Source: Bacteroidales bacterium (GTDB lineage Bacteria; Bacteroidota; Bacteroidia; Bacteroidales; JAOZQN01). From it: a stretch of 5,265 bases of DNA. The translations under genes and the position numbers were made by a program. Below the pieces are notes generated by a model that had not been told where the DNA came from, made no database searches, and worked only from the letters and a program-made list of their open reading frames with translations. The stretch spans positions 1-5,265 of the forward strand of contig JAOZTW010000406.1 in assembly GCA_029938985.1 (NCBI GenBank). The letters run 5' to 3'. Positions 1 through 5,264 of this stretch are shown here, one piece after another (the stretch's first letter is position 1; each line of letters starts with the position of its first letter).

Positions 1-93
1 TGATTACGCACCTTTGGTGCTTACTATATTAAACGAAATAATTTACCTTGCCCTTTACAGGCAAGGCTTTTGATTACGCACCTTTAGTGCTTA
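1..93. repeat. 23-bp direct repeat pair around a hairpin, possibly cut by the window edge
   Basis: Bases 1-23 and 71-93 are the same 23-mer, differing only at position 16 versus 86 (G versus A), so the spacing is 70 bp. Each copy contains a small palindrome: GCACC-TTT-GGTGC at 8-20, and a degraded GCAC/GTGC version at 78-90. The spacer holds a 7-bp hairpin (46-66). The first copy starts at base 1, so the array may continue to the left. I see no coding potential. It resembles a short dispersed or tandem intergenic repeat. Its function is unknown. Confidence 0.6.
46..70 (+). terminator. Possible Rho-independent terminator
   Basis: CCTTGCC (46-52) and GGCAAGG (60-66) form a perfect 7-bp stem around a 7-nt loop. 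On the plus strand the stem is followed by CTTTTG, a short T run. It could terminate a plus-strand gene lying left of the window. Read on the minus strand the downstream T run is interrupted, so it is a poorer stop for the DUF1015 transcript. It sits between the two copies of the 23-bp repeat and may simply belong to that repeat. Confidence 0.35.
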
Positions 94-133
94 AAAAACT
101 TATAACCATGTGTTTTAACTTCGTAAAGTAGAA

Positions 134-247
134 TTAAGGAATTGGAAAATAAAAAGTTCGGAAACTGTGTCATTATTTGAAACTTTATTTTATAAAAATA
201 GTGAAATAATGACAGTATTTCCGAAGTTCCCTTTTAACAATTCCTAA
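134..247. repeat. Long imperfect palindrome, MITE-like
   Basis: The two halves of this 114-bp stretch pair in one register. Bases 138-144 (GGAATTG) match 238-244 (CAATTCC). Bases 157-164 pair perfectly with 218-225, and 168-178 pair perfectly with 204-214. The two inner blocks are separated only by a symmetric 3-nt mismatch (165-167 against 215-217), giving 19 of 22 pairs. The central loop is about 25 nt. The ends read TTAAGGAATTG and CAATTCCTAA, like terminal inverted repeats. There is no ORF inside and no good T run after the stem, so it looks more like a small palindromic mobile element than a terminator. It abuts the next element at the shared bases TAAGG. Confidence 0.6.
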
Positions 248-380
248 GGCATATTATAACAAATAATACTTATTGATGAATTTATTCGACTATCCTAGGA
301 AAAGTGAAAAAAAAGTTTCAAATATCAATAGGTATTTTTACTTTTTGTATAACCTTTAATTTTCAAAATAATATGCCTAA
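245..380. repeat. TAAGGCATATT-ended inverted-repeat element, copy A
   Basis: AGGCATATTAT (247-257) is perfectly inverted at 368-378. The left end (246-267) matches 3407-3428 at 21 of 22 positions, and the right end shares AATATGCCTAA with the element at 3406-3569, so the ends are repeated within this window. The interior differs between copies apart from short AT-rich words such as TTCAAATATC. It contains no coding sequence. This is probably a non-autonomous element defined by its terminal repeats. It lies between the end of the DUF1015 gene and the 134-247 palindrome. Confidence 0.5.
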
Positions 381-444
381 TATTATTTTCAAACATAATC
401 GCCTAATATAGGTTAATCCTGAATTTTTAAGAATATCCTATAAA

Positions 445-1695
445 TTAATGCAAACTGTGAATAACAAGTCCACTACGGAGTTTTGGTTCAAACCAAGTAG
501 TTTTTGGAGGCATAATATTATCAGTATCAGCAATATTTAAAAGTTGTTCCATTGAAACAGCATAAAGAGCAAATGCAACTTTCATGTCGCCATTATCAAC
601 CCTTCTTTTTAACTCACCAAGTCCACGAATTCCTCCTACAAAATCTATTCTTTTCGATGTTCTAAGATTTTTTATATCAAAAATAGGAGCAAGAACCTGT
701 TCAGAAAGTATTGTAACATCAAGAACACCAATTGGGTCGTCGTTATTGTAAGTTCCATCTTTGGCAGTTAACGAATACCACTTACCGTCTAAATACATTG
801 AAAAATTGTGTAAAGCATTAGGTTTATAAATTTCTTTGCCTTTCATTTCAATATCAAAACTTTTTTCTAATTTATTAATTAACTGTTCGTTAGTATTATT
901 GTTTAAATCTTTTACTACTCTGTTGTAATCAATAATTTTAAGTTGATTATCAGGAAAATGTACAGCAAGAAAATAATTATATTCTTCGTTTCCCGAAAAA
1001 TCTGGATTTTGCTCTCTTTTTTCTTTACCAACCAAAGCTGCTGCAGCGGTTCTATGATGCCCATCAGCCACATAAGTAAATGGTACTTTTGTTTTAAAAA
1101 GTTGTTCTAATTCTGCAATTGTTGCTTTATCATTTACAACCCAAAAATGATGTCCAAAACCGTCCTCAGCTGTATAATCATATTCGGCTTTTTTATTTTT
1201 TACAATATTTTCAACTATTGCATCAATTTCTGGTACAGCACGATACGAGAAAAAAACGGGTTCAATATTAGCATTATTAGTCCTAATATTTATCATTCTG
1301 TCTTCTTCTTTATCCGGACGAGTTAATTCATGTTTTTTAATTACTCCATTAAGATAGTCATCAACAGAAGCATTTGCAACAATACCATATTGAGTCCGTC
1401 CTTCCATTGTTTGGGCGTAAATGTAATATTTAGCATCGTTGTCCTGCACAAGCCAGCCTTTATCAATAAACAATTTAAAATTTTCTTTCGATTTATTATA
1501 AACCTCATCTGAGTGCACATCTATACCTATAGGTAAATCAATTTCAGATTTTGTAATTCTTAACAACGATTTTTCTTTTCCTTCTGCCATTTTACGTGCC
1601 TCATCCGAATTCATTACATCGTAAGGGAGGCAAGCTAATTCTTCTACAATGTCCGTTTTAGGACGGTATCCTTTGAATGGTTTAATAATTGCCAT
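445..1695 (-). CDS. DUF1015 family protein (serine-pathway neighbour)
   Basis: This 416-residue protein has the expected full length and hallmarks of the DUF1015 family (Pfam PF06245), whose biochemical role I cannot state with certainty. Family blocks seen are an N-terminal PFKGYRP (6-12) and LPYDVM (23-28), KKHELTRPDKEEDR (120-133), the DGHHR signature (211-215), LSEQVLAPIFDI (330-341), DFVGGIRG (351-358) and a C-terminal block from MPPKTTWF to SGLVI (395-412). It has no signal peptide or membrane segment and should be cytosolic. DGHHR recalls the phosphate-binding motif of ParB/sulfiredoxin-fold proteins, which include free-serine kinases, so a role in phosphoserine or serine conversion is possible; that is inference. 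The gene follows serC and serA on the same strand, but 734 bp of repeats and a terminator separate it from serA. The ATG at 1695 puts the conserved PFKGYRP block at the expected N-terminus. There is no Shine-Dalgarno, and a CAACTAA-type repeat lies just upstream. Confidence 0.9.
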   Translation of the reverse strand: MAIIKPFKGYRPKTDIVEELACLPYDVMNSDEARKMAEGKEKSLLRITKSEIDLPIGIDVHSDEVYNKSKENFKLFIDKGWLVQDNDAKYYIYAQTMEGRTQYGIVANASVDDYLNGVIKKHELTRPDKEEDRMINIRTNNANIEPVFFSYRAVPEIDAIVENIVKNKKAEYDYTAEDGFGHHFWVVNDKATIAELEQLFKTKVPFTYVADGHHRTAAAALVGKEKREQNPDFSGNEEYNYFLAVHFPDNQLKIIDYNRVVKDLNNNTNEQLINKLEKSFDIEMKGKEIYKPNALHNFSMYLDGKWYSLTAKDGTYNNDDPIGVLDVTILSEQVLAPIFDIKNLRTSKRIDFVGGIRGLGELKRRVDNGDMKVAFALYAVSMEQLLNIADTDNIMPPKTTWFEPKLRSGLVIHSLH

Positions 1696-1716
1696 AATTG
1701 ATTGAATATTTTTTAG

Positions 1717-1744
1717 TTAGTTGTTAGTTATTAGTTGTTAGTTG
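1717..1744. repeat. Four tandem heptamers upstream of the DUF1015 start
   Basis: Four consecutive 7-mers read TTAGTTG, TTAGTTA, TTAGTTG, TTAGTTG on the plus strand (CAACTAA-type on the coding strand). The array ends 21 nt before the DUF1015 start codon, within the likely 5' leader or promoter region. It could alter spacing or leader structure if the copy number varies. Whether it is functional or only low-complexity drift cannot be told from one copy. Confidence 0.6.
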
Positions 1745-1873
1745 TTTTATCCATTTTATTGGGCATGTCTCAAATAAATGAAAAGTAGTTTGCATTTTTT
1801 ATCAGTTGTTAAATATTAGGTGTTAAAAGTTTAGTGTTTTGTCAAAAAGTTAGTTCCATTTTTTCGTTAAAAA

Positions 1874-1944
1874 GCAAAAAAAACTCTTTAAGATTTTTCA
1901 AACTCATAAAGGATTTTTGAAATATAATAAATCATTAAAGAGTT
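1874..1944 (-). terminator. Terminator-like hairpin upstream of DUF1015
   Basis: AACTCTTTAA (1882-1891) is perfectly inverted at 1935-1944. The pairing continues inward as GATTT/AAATC (1892-1896 with 1929-1933, one bulged A) and TTTCAAA/TTTGAAA (1896-1902 with 1916-1922). On the minus strand the stem is followed by a run of eight T, as expected for an intrinsic terminator. It would stop transcripts arriving from serA. A tiny perfect hairpin, GTTGC-ATA-GCAAC (1942-1954), overlaps its outer edge. The long AT-rich stem may equally be a palindromic repeat. Confidence 0.4.
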
Positions 1945-1956
1945 GCATAGCAACCT

Positions 1957-2123
1957 TTAAGTGAAAAAGAAAAAATAATTAACCCCAATCTACTTGTTTA
2001 TTTTGCCCTTTTAAAAATTTTAAAAAAGTCATTAAATAGCTCACTATTTGCAGATTTGTTAAAATACTAAAAGAACAAAAAAACGACGTATTCAGGAGTT
2101 ACTTATTATTACATTTTCACTAA
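1957..2123 (+). mobile_element. MITE-like element, copy 1 (orientation opposite to copy 2)
   Basis: This stretch is similar, by hand alignment at about 85% with one 11-bp indel, to the reverse complement of 3567-3721. Identical blocks include AATCTACTTGTTTATTTT (1987-2004, matching 3676-3693) and a 19-mer at 2024-2042 (matching 3648-3666). The ends TTAAGTGAAAA (1957-1967) and TTTTCACTAA (2114-2123) are inverted repeats of each other, and the similarity runs more loosely for about 20 bp. It carries no ORF or transposase. The strand given is arbitrary. The terminal repeats, small size and repeated occurrence fit a non-autonomous transposable element; the parent transposase is unknown. Confidence 0.65.
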
Positions 2124-2247
2124 GAGTTTTATTTTAATTTCTTATAAATTTTAAAACCTAATTCTTTAACTCCCAAAAATATTATTTATTTTTCAATAAA
2201 TGGAGACAATTTTTTTGACAAAATAGCTAATTTTTAACACCTTAGTT

Positions 2248-2269
2248 GCCATGTGCTTTAGCTCGTGGC
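2248..2269. repeat. Small imperfect stem-loop
   Basis: GCCATGTGC (2248-2256) pairs with GCTCGTGGC (2261-2269) at seven of nine positions around a TTTA loop. It stands out as a relatively GC-rich island in AT-rich DNA. There is no T run next to it, so it is not a convincing terminator. It may be a remnant of a dispersed palindromic repeat. It sits between MITE-like copy 1 and the serA terminator. Confidence 0.35.
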
Positions 2270-2313
2270 TACATGAAACACAAAAATAACTTAATTTTAA
2301 AGTATTGTTATAC

Positions 2314-2379
2314 AAAAAGACTTTCCAAAGTCCACCATTTTTTGCCACAAGGCAAAAAATTGGGGACTTGGAAACGTCT
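2314..2379 (-). terminator. Rho-independent terminator of serA
   Basis: A long hairpin begins 50 nt after the serA stop codon. The core is a perfect 10-bp stem, 2337-2346 with 2351-2360, around the tetraloop ACAA. Pairing continues outward in the same register to 2318/2379, with about 24 of 29 positions paired. On the minus strand the stem is followed directly by TTTTTG. The plus-strand side has no T run, so it acts in the direction of serA. It should end most serC/serA transcripts before the DUF1015 gene. The left arm contains its own sub-palindrome, GACTTTCCAAAGTC, which hints at an origin as a palindromic repeat. Confidence 0.7.
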
Positions 2380-2429
2380 GAATATCATAACAAATACTTA
2401 GATTATATTTTATATAAGTAACCTGTTTT

Positions 2430-3347
2430 CTAATTTACTCTAAAAGTTTCATTTCCTGTTTCAAAATATTGAATTATTTGATTTGCAGCAGCTAATCCAG
2501 CATTTACATTAGCTTCAACAGTCTGTGCTCCCATTTTCTTTGGCGAAAAATAACACCTTCCTTCAAATTTGGCAAAACCATCTTTATTAGCAGGTGGAAT
2601 ATCCGAAACAAATTTAAAATCAGCTCGTTCTCCCATCAATTTTATTAATTCGTCTTCATTAATTACTTCTTTTCTTGCTGTATTAATTAAAACAGCACCC
2701 TCTGGCATATTAGCTAATAAATTGTAATTAACCGTTTTTTTTGTTTTATCATTAGAAGGAATATGCAAAGAAATATACTGACAAGTCTTATATAACTCTT
2801 CCACTGTTTTTACAGGAGTTGCTCCTTCGTTCAAAATAATATCCTCAGGAATAAAAGGGTCAAAAGCATAAACCTCCATTCCAAAACCATTCGCTATTTT
2901 TGCAACAAGTCGTCCTACATATCCAAAAGCATGAATTCCAAGTTTTTTACCAGATAATTCACTGCCAGATTTTCCATTAAAAAAACCTCTTGCCGCAAAA
3001 ACCATCATACCAAGAGCAAGTTCTGCCACAGCATTAGAATTTTGTCCAGGAGTGTTCATTACTATAATATTATTATCTGTGGCTGCCGTTAAATCAACAT
3101 TGTCGTATCCTGCACCTGCACGCACAACTATTTCAAGATTTTTTGCAGCAGCTATTACTTCACTTGTTATCTTATCGCTTCTGATAATCAAGGCATTTAC
3201 ATCTTCTACGGCTTTCAATAATTCTTCTTTATTAGAATATTTTTCAAGTACTACTAATTCATTTTCCGAATTTTCTACTATTTTTTTTATTCCTTCAACT
3301 GCTAAACTATTAAAAGGTTTTTGGGTTGCTATTAATATTTTTTTCAT
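2430..3347 (-). CDS. serA: D-3-phosphoglycerate dehydrogenase, short form without ACT domain
   Basis: This enzyme oxidises 3-phosphoglycerate to 3-phosphohydroxypyruvate with NAD, the first step of the phosphorylated serine pathway, in the cytosol. The 305 residues form only the D-2-hydroxyacid dehydrogenase fold. There is no C-terminal ACT or ASB regulatory domain, so serine feedback through an ACT domain is not expected. Visible motifs are RSDKIT (56-61), the substrate loop RAGAGYDNVD (76-85), the nucleotide-binding loop GIHAFGYVG (137-145), an NAD-type Asp163 at the end of the second Rossmann strand, and catalytic Arg225 in NTARKE. The usual TPHIGA block is SPKKMGA (268-274), with Lys in place of the catalytic His, and the usual ExEP segment is not recognisable near SDIPPAN (248-254). 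From memory this matches the Lys-type short phosphoglycerate dehydrogenases of Bacteroidota and Entamoeba, so it is probably active. The ATG at 3347 starts a normal first beta strand (KKILIAT). No Shine-Dalgarno is seen. A terminator follows. Confidence 0.9.
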   Translation of the reverse strand: MKKILIATQKPFNSLAVEGIKKIVENSENELVVLEKYSNKEELLKAVEDVNALIIRSDKITSEVIAAAKNLEIVVRAGAGYDNVDLTAATDNNIIVMNTPGQNSNAVAELALGMMVFAARGFFNGKSGSELSGKKLGIHAFGYVGRLVAKIANGFGMEVYAFDPFIPEDIILNEGATPVKTVEELYKTCQYISLHIPSNDKTKKTVNYNLLANMPEGAVLINTARKEVINEDELIKLMGERADFKFVSDIPPANKDGFAKFEGRCYFSPKKMGAQTVEANVNAGLAAANQIIQYFETGNETFRVN

Positions 3348-3405
3348 TATTTATGTTTTTTTATTTGACATGTTTCACAATTGCAAATTTTCTTTAAATT
3401 TTACA

Positions 3406-3569
3406 TAAGGCATATTAAAACAAATAATTGACGATTTAAACTAGTTCTTTTTACTTTTTACTTCTTCAAAAAAATATTCAAATATCCTAATATTATTATA
3501 TTTAATGAATTGTTAAAAACAAAAATAAGTTTGTTTAAATTTATAAATTATTTATTTTAATATGCCTAA
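3406..3569. repeat. TAAGGCATATT-ended inverted-repeat element, copy B
   Basis: Bases 3408-3427 are inverted at 3548-3567 with a single mismatch, including a perfect 13-bp outer block (3408-3420 with 3555-3567). The left end repeats 246-267 of copy A at 21 of 22 positions. The interior is AT-rich, non-coding and largely unlike copy A. The right end shares its last bases with the start of the MITE-like element at 3567. Together the two fill most of the serC-serA gap and lie in the probable serA leader. Confidence 0.55.
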
Positions 3570-3721
3570 GTGAAAATGAACTAATAAGTAGCTCCAAGAT
3601 ACGTTGTTTTTTTGTTTTTTCAAATAATTTAATAATCTGCAAATAGCGAGCTATTTAATGACTTTTAAAAGTACAAAAATAAACAAGTAGATTGGTGTTA
3701 GTTATTTTTTCTTTTCACTTA
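3567..3721 (-). mobile_element. MITE-like element, copy 2
   Basis: This 155-bp copy is the reverse complement of the element at 1957-2123 at about 85% identity by hand alignment. Its ends TAAGTGAAAA (3567-3576) and TTTTCACTTA (3712-3721) are perfect 10-bp inverted repeats. It lies 19 bp downstream of the serC stop. At the serC-side edge the terminus is part of a 15-bp near-palindrome, TTTCACTTAGTGAAA (3713-3727). That small hairpin has no T run after it, so no terminator for serC is evident. The pair of inverted copies brackets serA. Confidence 0.65.
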
Positions 3722-3740
3722 GTGAAACAAATTTTTTAAT

Positions 3741-4808
3741 TTATGATTTCATTTTTTCAAATTCTTGCATTGTATCAACAAGAGCTTCAATACTTTCTTT
3801 TGGAAGTGCATTATAAGTAGAAGCTCTAAAACCACCTACCGAACGATGTCCTTTTATTCCTATCATTCCTTTTTCTGTTGCAAAAGCAAGAAATTCAGCA
3901 CTAAATTCTTTATATTCAGCTTTCATTACAAAACAAATATTCATTAAAGAACGGTCTTCTTTTGCGGCAGTACCTTCAAATAAGCTATTACGCTCAATTT
4001 CATTGTATAATAAATCCGCTTTTTCAATATTCATTTTTTCCATTGCAGCTAGGCCTCCATTATTTTTTATCCATTTTAGAGTTTGCAGTGCGACAAAAAT
4101 AGGTACAACTGGTGGCGTGTTAAACATAGAACCTTTTTTAATATGAGTTTCATAATTTAACATAGTTGGAATATGTCTTTCTACTTTTCCAAGTATTTCA
4201 TTTTTAATAATAACAAATGTTACACCCGATGGTGCAAGATTTTTTTGAGCTCCACCATATATAATAGCATATTTTGAAACATCAATTGTACGACTAAAAA
4301 TATTAGACGACATATCGGCTACCAAATTAACAGGACTATCAATATCTTCCTTAAATTCAGTTCCATAAATGGTATTATTTGTTGTAATATGAACAAAATC
4401 TGCATCTGTTGGGATTTCGTAATTTTTGGGAATATAATTAAAATTTTTATCTTTTGAACTAACCTCCACAACCTCTCCAAAAGCTTTTGCTTCTTTTATT
4501 GCTTTGGTTGACCAAGCTCCTGTATTAATAAAAAAAGCTTTTTTTTGCATTATATTCATTGGAATCATAGCAAATTGCGTACTTGCTCCACCACCAACAA
4601 ATAATACCGAATATCCTTCAGGAATATTCAATAATTCTTTAAATAGCTGTTGTACTTCGTCCATTACTGCTACAAACTCTTTGCTACGATGCGATACCGA
4701 CATTAAAGATAAGCCAGTATTGGCAAAATTTTTGATTGCTTTGATTGTCTCTTCTACTGCAAATTCTGAAAGGATTGAAGGTCCTGCATAAAAATTGTGT
4801 ACTTTCAT
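3741..4808 (-). CDS. serC: Phosphoserine aminotransferase
   Basis: SerC is a PLP-dependent class V aminotransferase. It converts 3-phosphohydroxypyruvate and glutamate to O-phospho-L-serine and 2-oxoglutarate, and in some bacteria also serves vitamin B6 synthesis. It is a cytosolic homodimer. The 355 residues are close to the usual 360. The N-terminal NFYAGPS (5-11), SHR (39-41, phosphate contacts), GGGAS (72-76), Trp99 expected to stack on PLP, NNTIYGTEF (144-152), Asp165 in DMSS for the PLP ring nitrogen, and Lys189 in GGAQKNLAPSG as the Schiff-base lysine are all present. So are NTPPV (230-234) and the C-terminal GHRSVGGFRASTYNALP (320-336). All catalytic residues look intact. The ATG at 4808 places NFYAGPS at the expected distance from the N-terminus. 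No Shine-Dalgarno is seen, in keeping with Bacteroidota. It is the first gene of the minus-strand series; serA follows after 393 bp. A promoter of the usual consensus was not found upstream. Confidence 0.96.
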   Translation of the reverse strand: MKVHNFYAGPSILSEFAVEETIKAIKNFANTGLSLMSVSHRSKEFVAVMDEVQQLFKELLNIPEGYSVLFVGGGASTQFAMIPMNIMQKKAFFINTGAWSTKAIKEAKAFGEVVEVSSKDKNFNYIPKNYEIPTDADFVHITTNNTIYGTEFKEDIDSPVNLVADMSSNIFSRTIDVSKYAIIYGGAQKNLAPSGVTFVIIKNEILGKVERHIPTMLNYETHIKKGSMFNTPPVVPIFVALQTLKWIKNNGGLAAMEKMNIEKADLLYNEIERNSLFEGTAAKEDRSLMNICFVMKAEYKEFSAEFLAFATEKGMIGIKGHRSVGGFRASTYNALPKESIEALVDTMQEFEKMKS

Positions 4809-5137
4809 AGTAAGTTAAATTATAGATTGAATATTAAAAATAAATTTTCTCATTTTAAAATAGATACATAATAAATAGATAATTGAATATAAACATCAGT
4901 TTTTAAGAGGTTATTTTTATATTATGTAAGGCAAAAAATTATTGTATATTACTTATATTCAATTCTTTTTCACGAAACAGGATGTATAAAATAGACCATT
5001 AGAAGTGACGTTTATATACTATTGACTACTTATGTACCCAATTAGTAAAAAATGAGTTTACAAATTTGCAATTTTTTTTTTATTTTCACTATGATTTTTA
5101 TCAATTTTTATTTTTTTTTAAAAAAAAGGTGTTTTTT
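4809..5137. other. AT-rich divergent intergenic region, serC to tRNA-Asp
   Basis: There is no coding potential in this stretch. It should hold the serC promoter, but I found no TAnnTTTG with a properly spaced TTTG on the minus strand. The only clear structure is the inverted repeat at 4881-4964. Homopolymer tracts, nine T then eight A, occupy 5111-5127 just upstream of the tRNA promoter and could act as a bent or UP-like sequence. Confidence 0.5.
4881..4964. repeat. 12-bp inverted repeat upstream of serC
   Basis: AATTGAATATAA (4881-4892) is perfectly inverted as TTATATTCAATT (4953-4964), separated by 60 bp with no further clear pairing. It lies 73-156 bp before the serC start, in the region where a promoter or operator would be expected. 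It could be a pair of regulator sites or the ends of a small repeat. In such AT-rich DNA chance is also possible. Confidence 0.35.
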
Positions 5138-5168
5138 TTTGGTGGGAACTTTTTTTGTTTTATCTTTG
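5138..5168 (+). promoter_or_regulatory. Bacteroidota-type promoter of tRNA-Asp
   Basis: TTTG (5138-5141) and TATCTTTG (5161-5168) match the Bacteroidota housekeeping promoter, -33 TTTG and -7 TAnnTTTG, with 19 bp between them, inside the usual 19-21. Transcription should start a few bases after 5168, giving a 5' leader of roughly a dozen bases before the mature tRNA at 5187. Long T and A tracts lie directly upstream, as is common at strong stable-RNA promoters. Confidence 0.8.
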
Positions 5169-5186
5169 CATCGCAATTAGCACAAA

Positions 5187-5264
5187 GGTTTGGTAGTTCA
5201 GTTTGGTTAGAATACATGCCTGTCACGCATGGGGTCGCGGGTTCGAGTCCCGTCCAGACCGCCA
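5187..5264 (+). tRNA. tRNA-Asp (anticodon GTC)
   Basis: A full cloverleaf can be drawn. The acceptor stem GGTTTGG (5187-5193) pairs with CCAGACC (5254-5260), with one G-T pair. The D stem is GTTC/GAAT (5196-5199, 5210-5213). The anticodon stem CATGC/GCATG (5215-5219, 5227-5231) holds loop CTGTCAC with anticodon GTC at 5222-5224. The T stem is GCGGG/CCCGT (5237-5241, 5249-5253) with loop TTCGAGT. The discriminator is G (5261) and CCA is encoded (5262-5264). G10, C38 and G73 agree with aspartate identity. Its own promoter lies just upstream. The window ends one base after the CCA, so any following tRNA genes are not visible. Confidence 0.97.

Noticed and set aside
1..93. CRISPR array
   Set aside because: Only two repeat units with one spacer of 47 bp that is itself a hairpin, and no cas genes in view.
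1330..1512. A 60-codon open frame on the plus strand
   Set aside because: It is antisense to the middle of the DUF1015 gene, has low-complexity Ile/Asn/Phe-rich translation, and shows no motif or promoter.
2281..2316. Minus-strand promoter for DUF1015 (TATTTTTG at 2288-2281, TTTG at 2316-2313)
   Set aside because: Spacing of 24 bp is outside 19-21, it sits next to the serA terminator and about 590 bp from the start codon.
2430..3347. serA as a pseudogene because the catalytic His is missing
   Set aside because: The frame is intact, all other motifs are conserved, and lysine at this site matches a known short SerA type.
3052..3408. A 118-codon plus-strand open frame with hydrophobic stretches
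   Set aside because: It lies mostly opposite serA, whose protein is strongly conserved. The apparent membrane-like composition is the reverse reading of AT-rich coding DNA.
3520..3527. Minus-strand -7 box (TATTTTTG) for serA
   Set aside because: No TTTG lies at the required distance upstream, and the word is frequent in AT-rich DNA.
3348..3740. A riboswitch or T-box in the serA leader
   Set aside because: No recognisable T-box, glycine or other riboswitch core; the stretch is accounted for by two repeat elements.
3765..4791. Two plus-strand open frames (3765-3947 and 4504-4791)
   Set aside because: Both are antisense to conserved serC motifs and have no recognisable family features or promoter.
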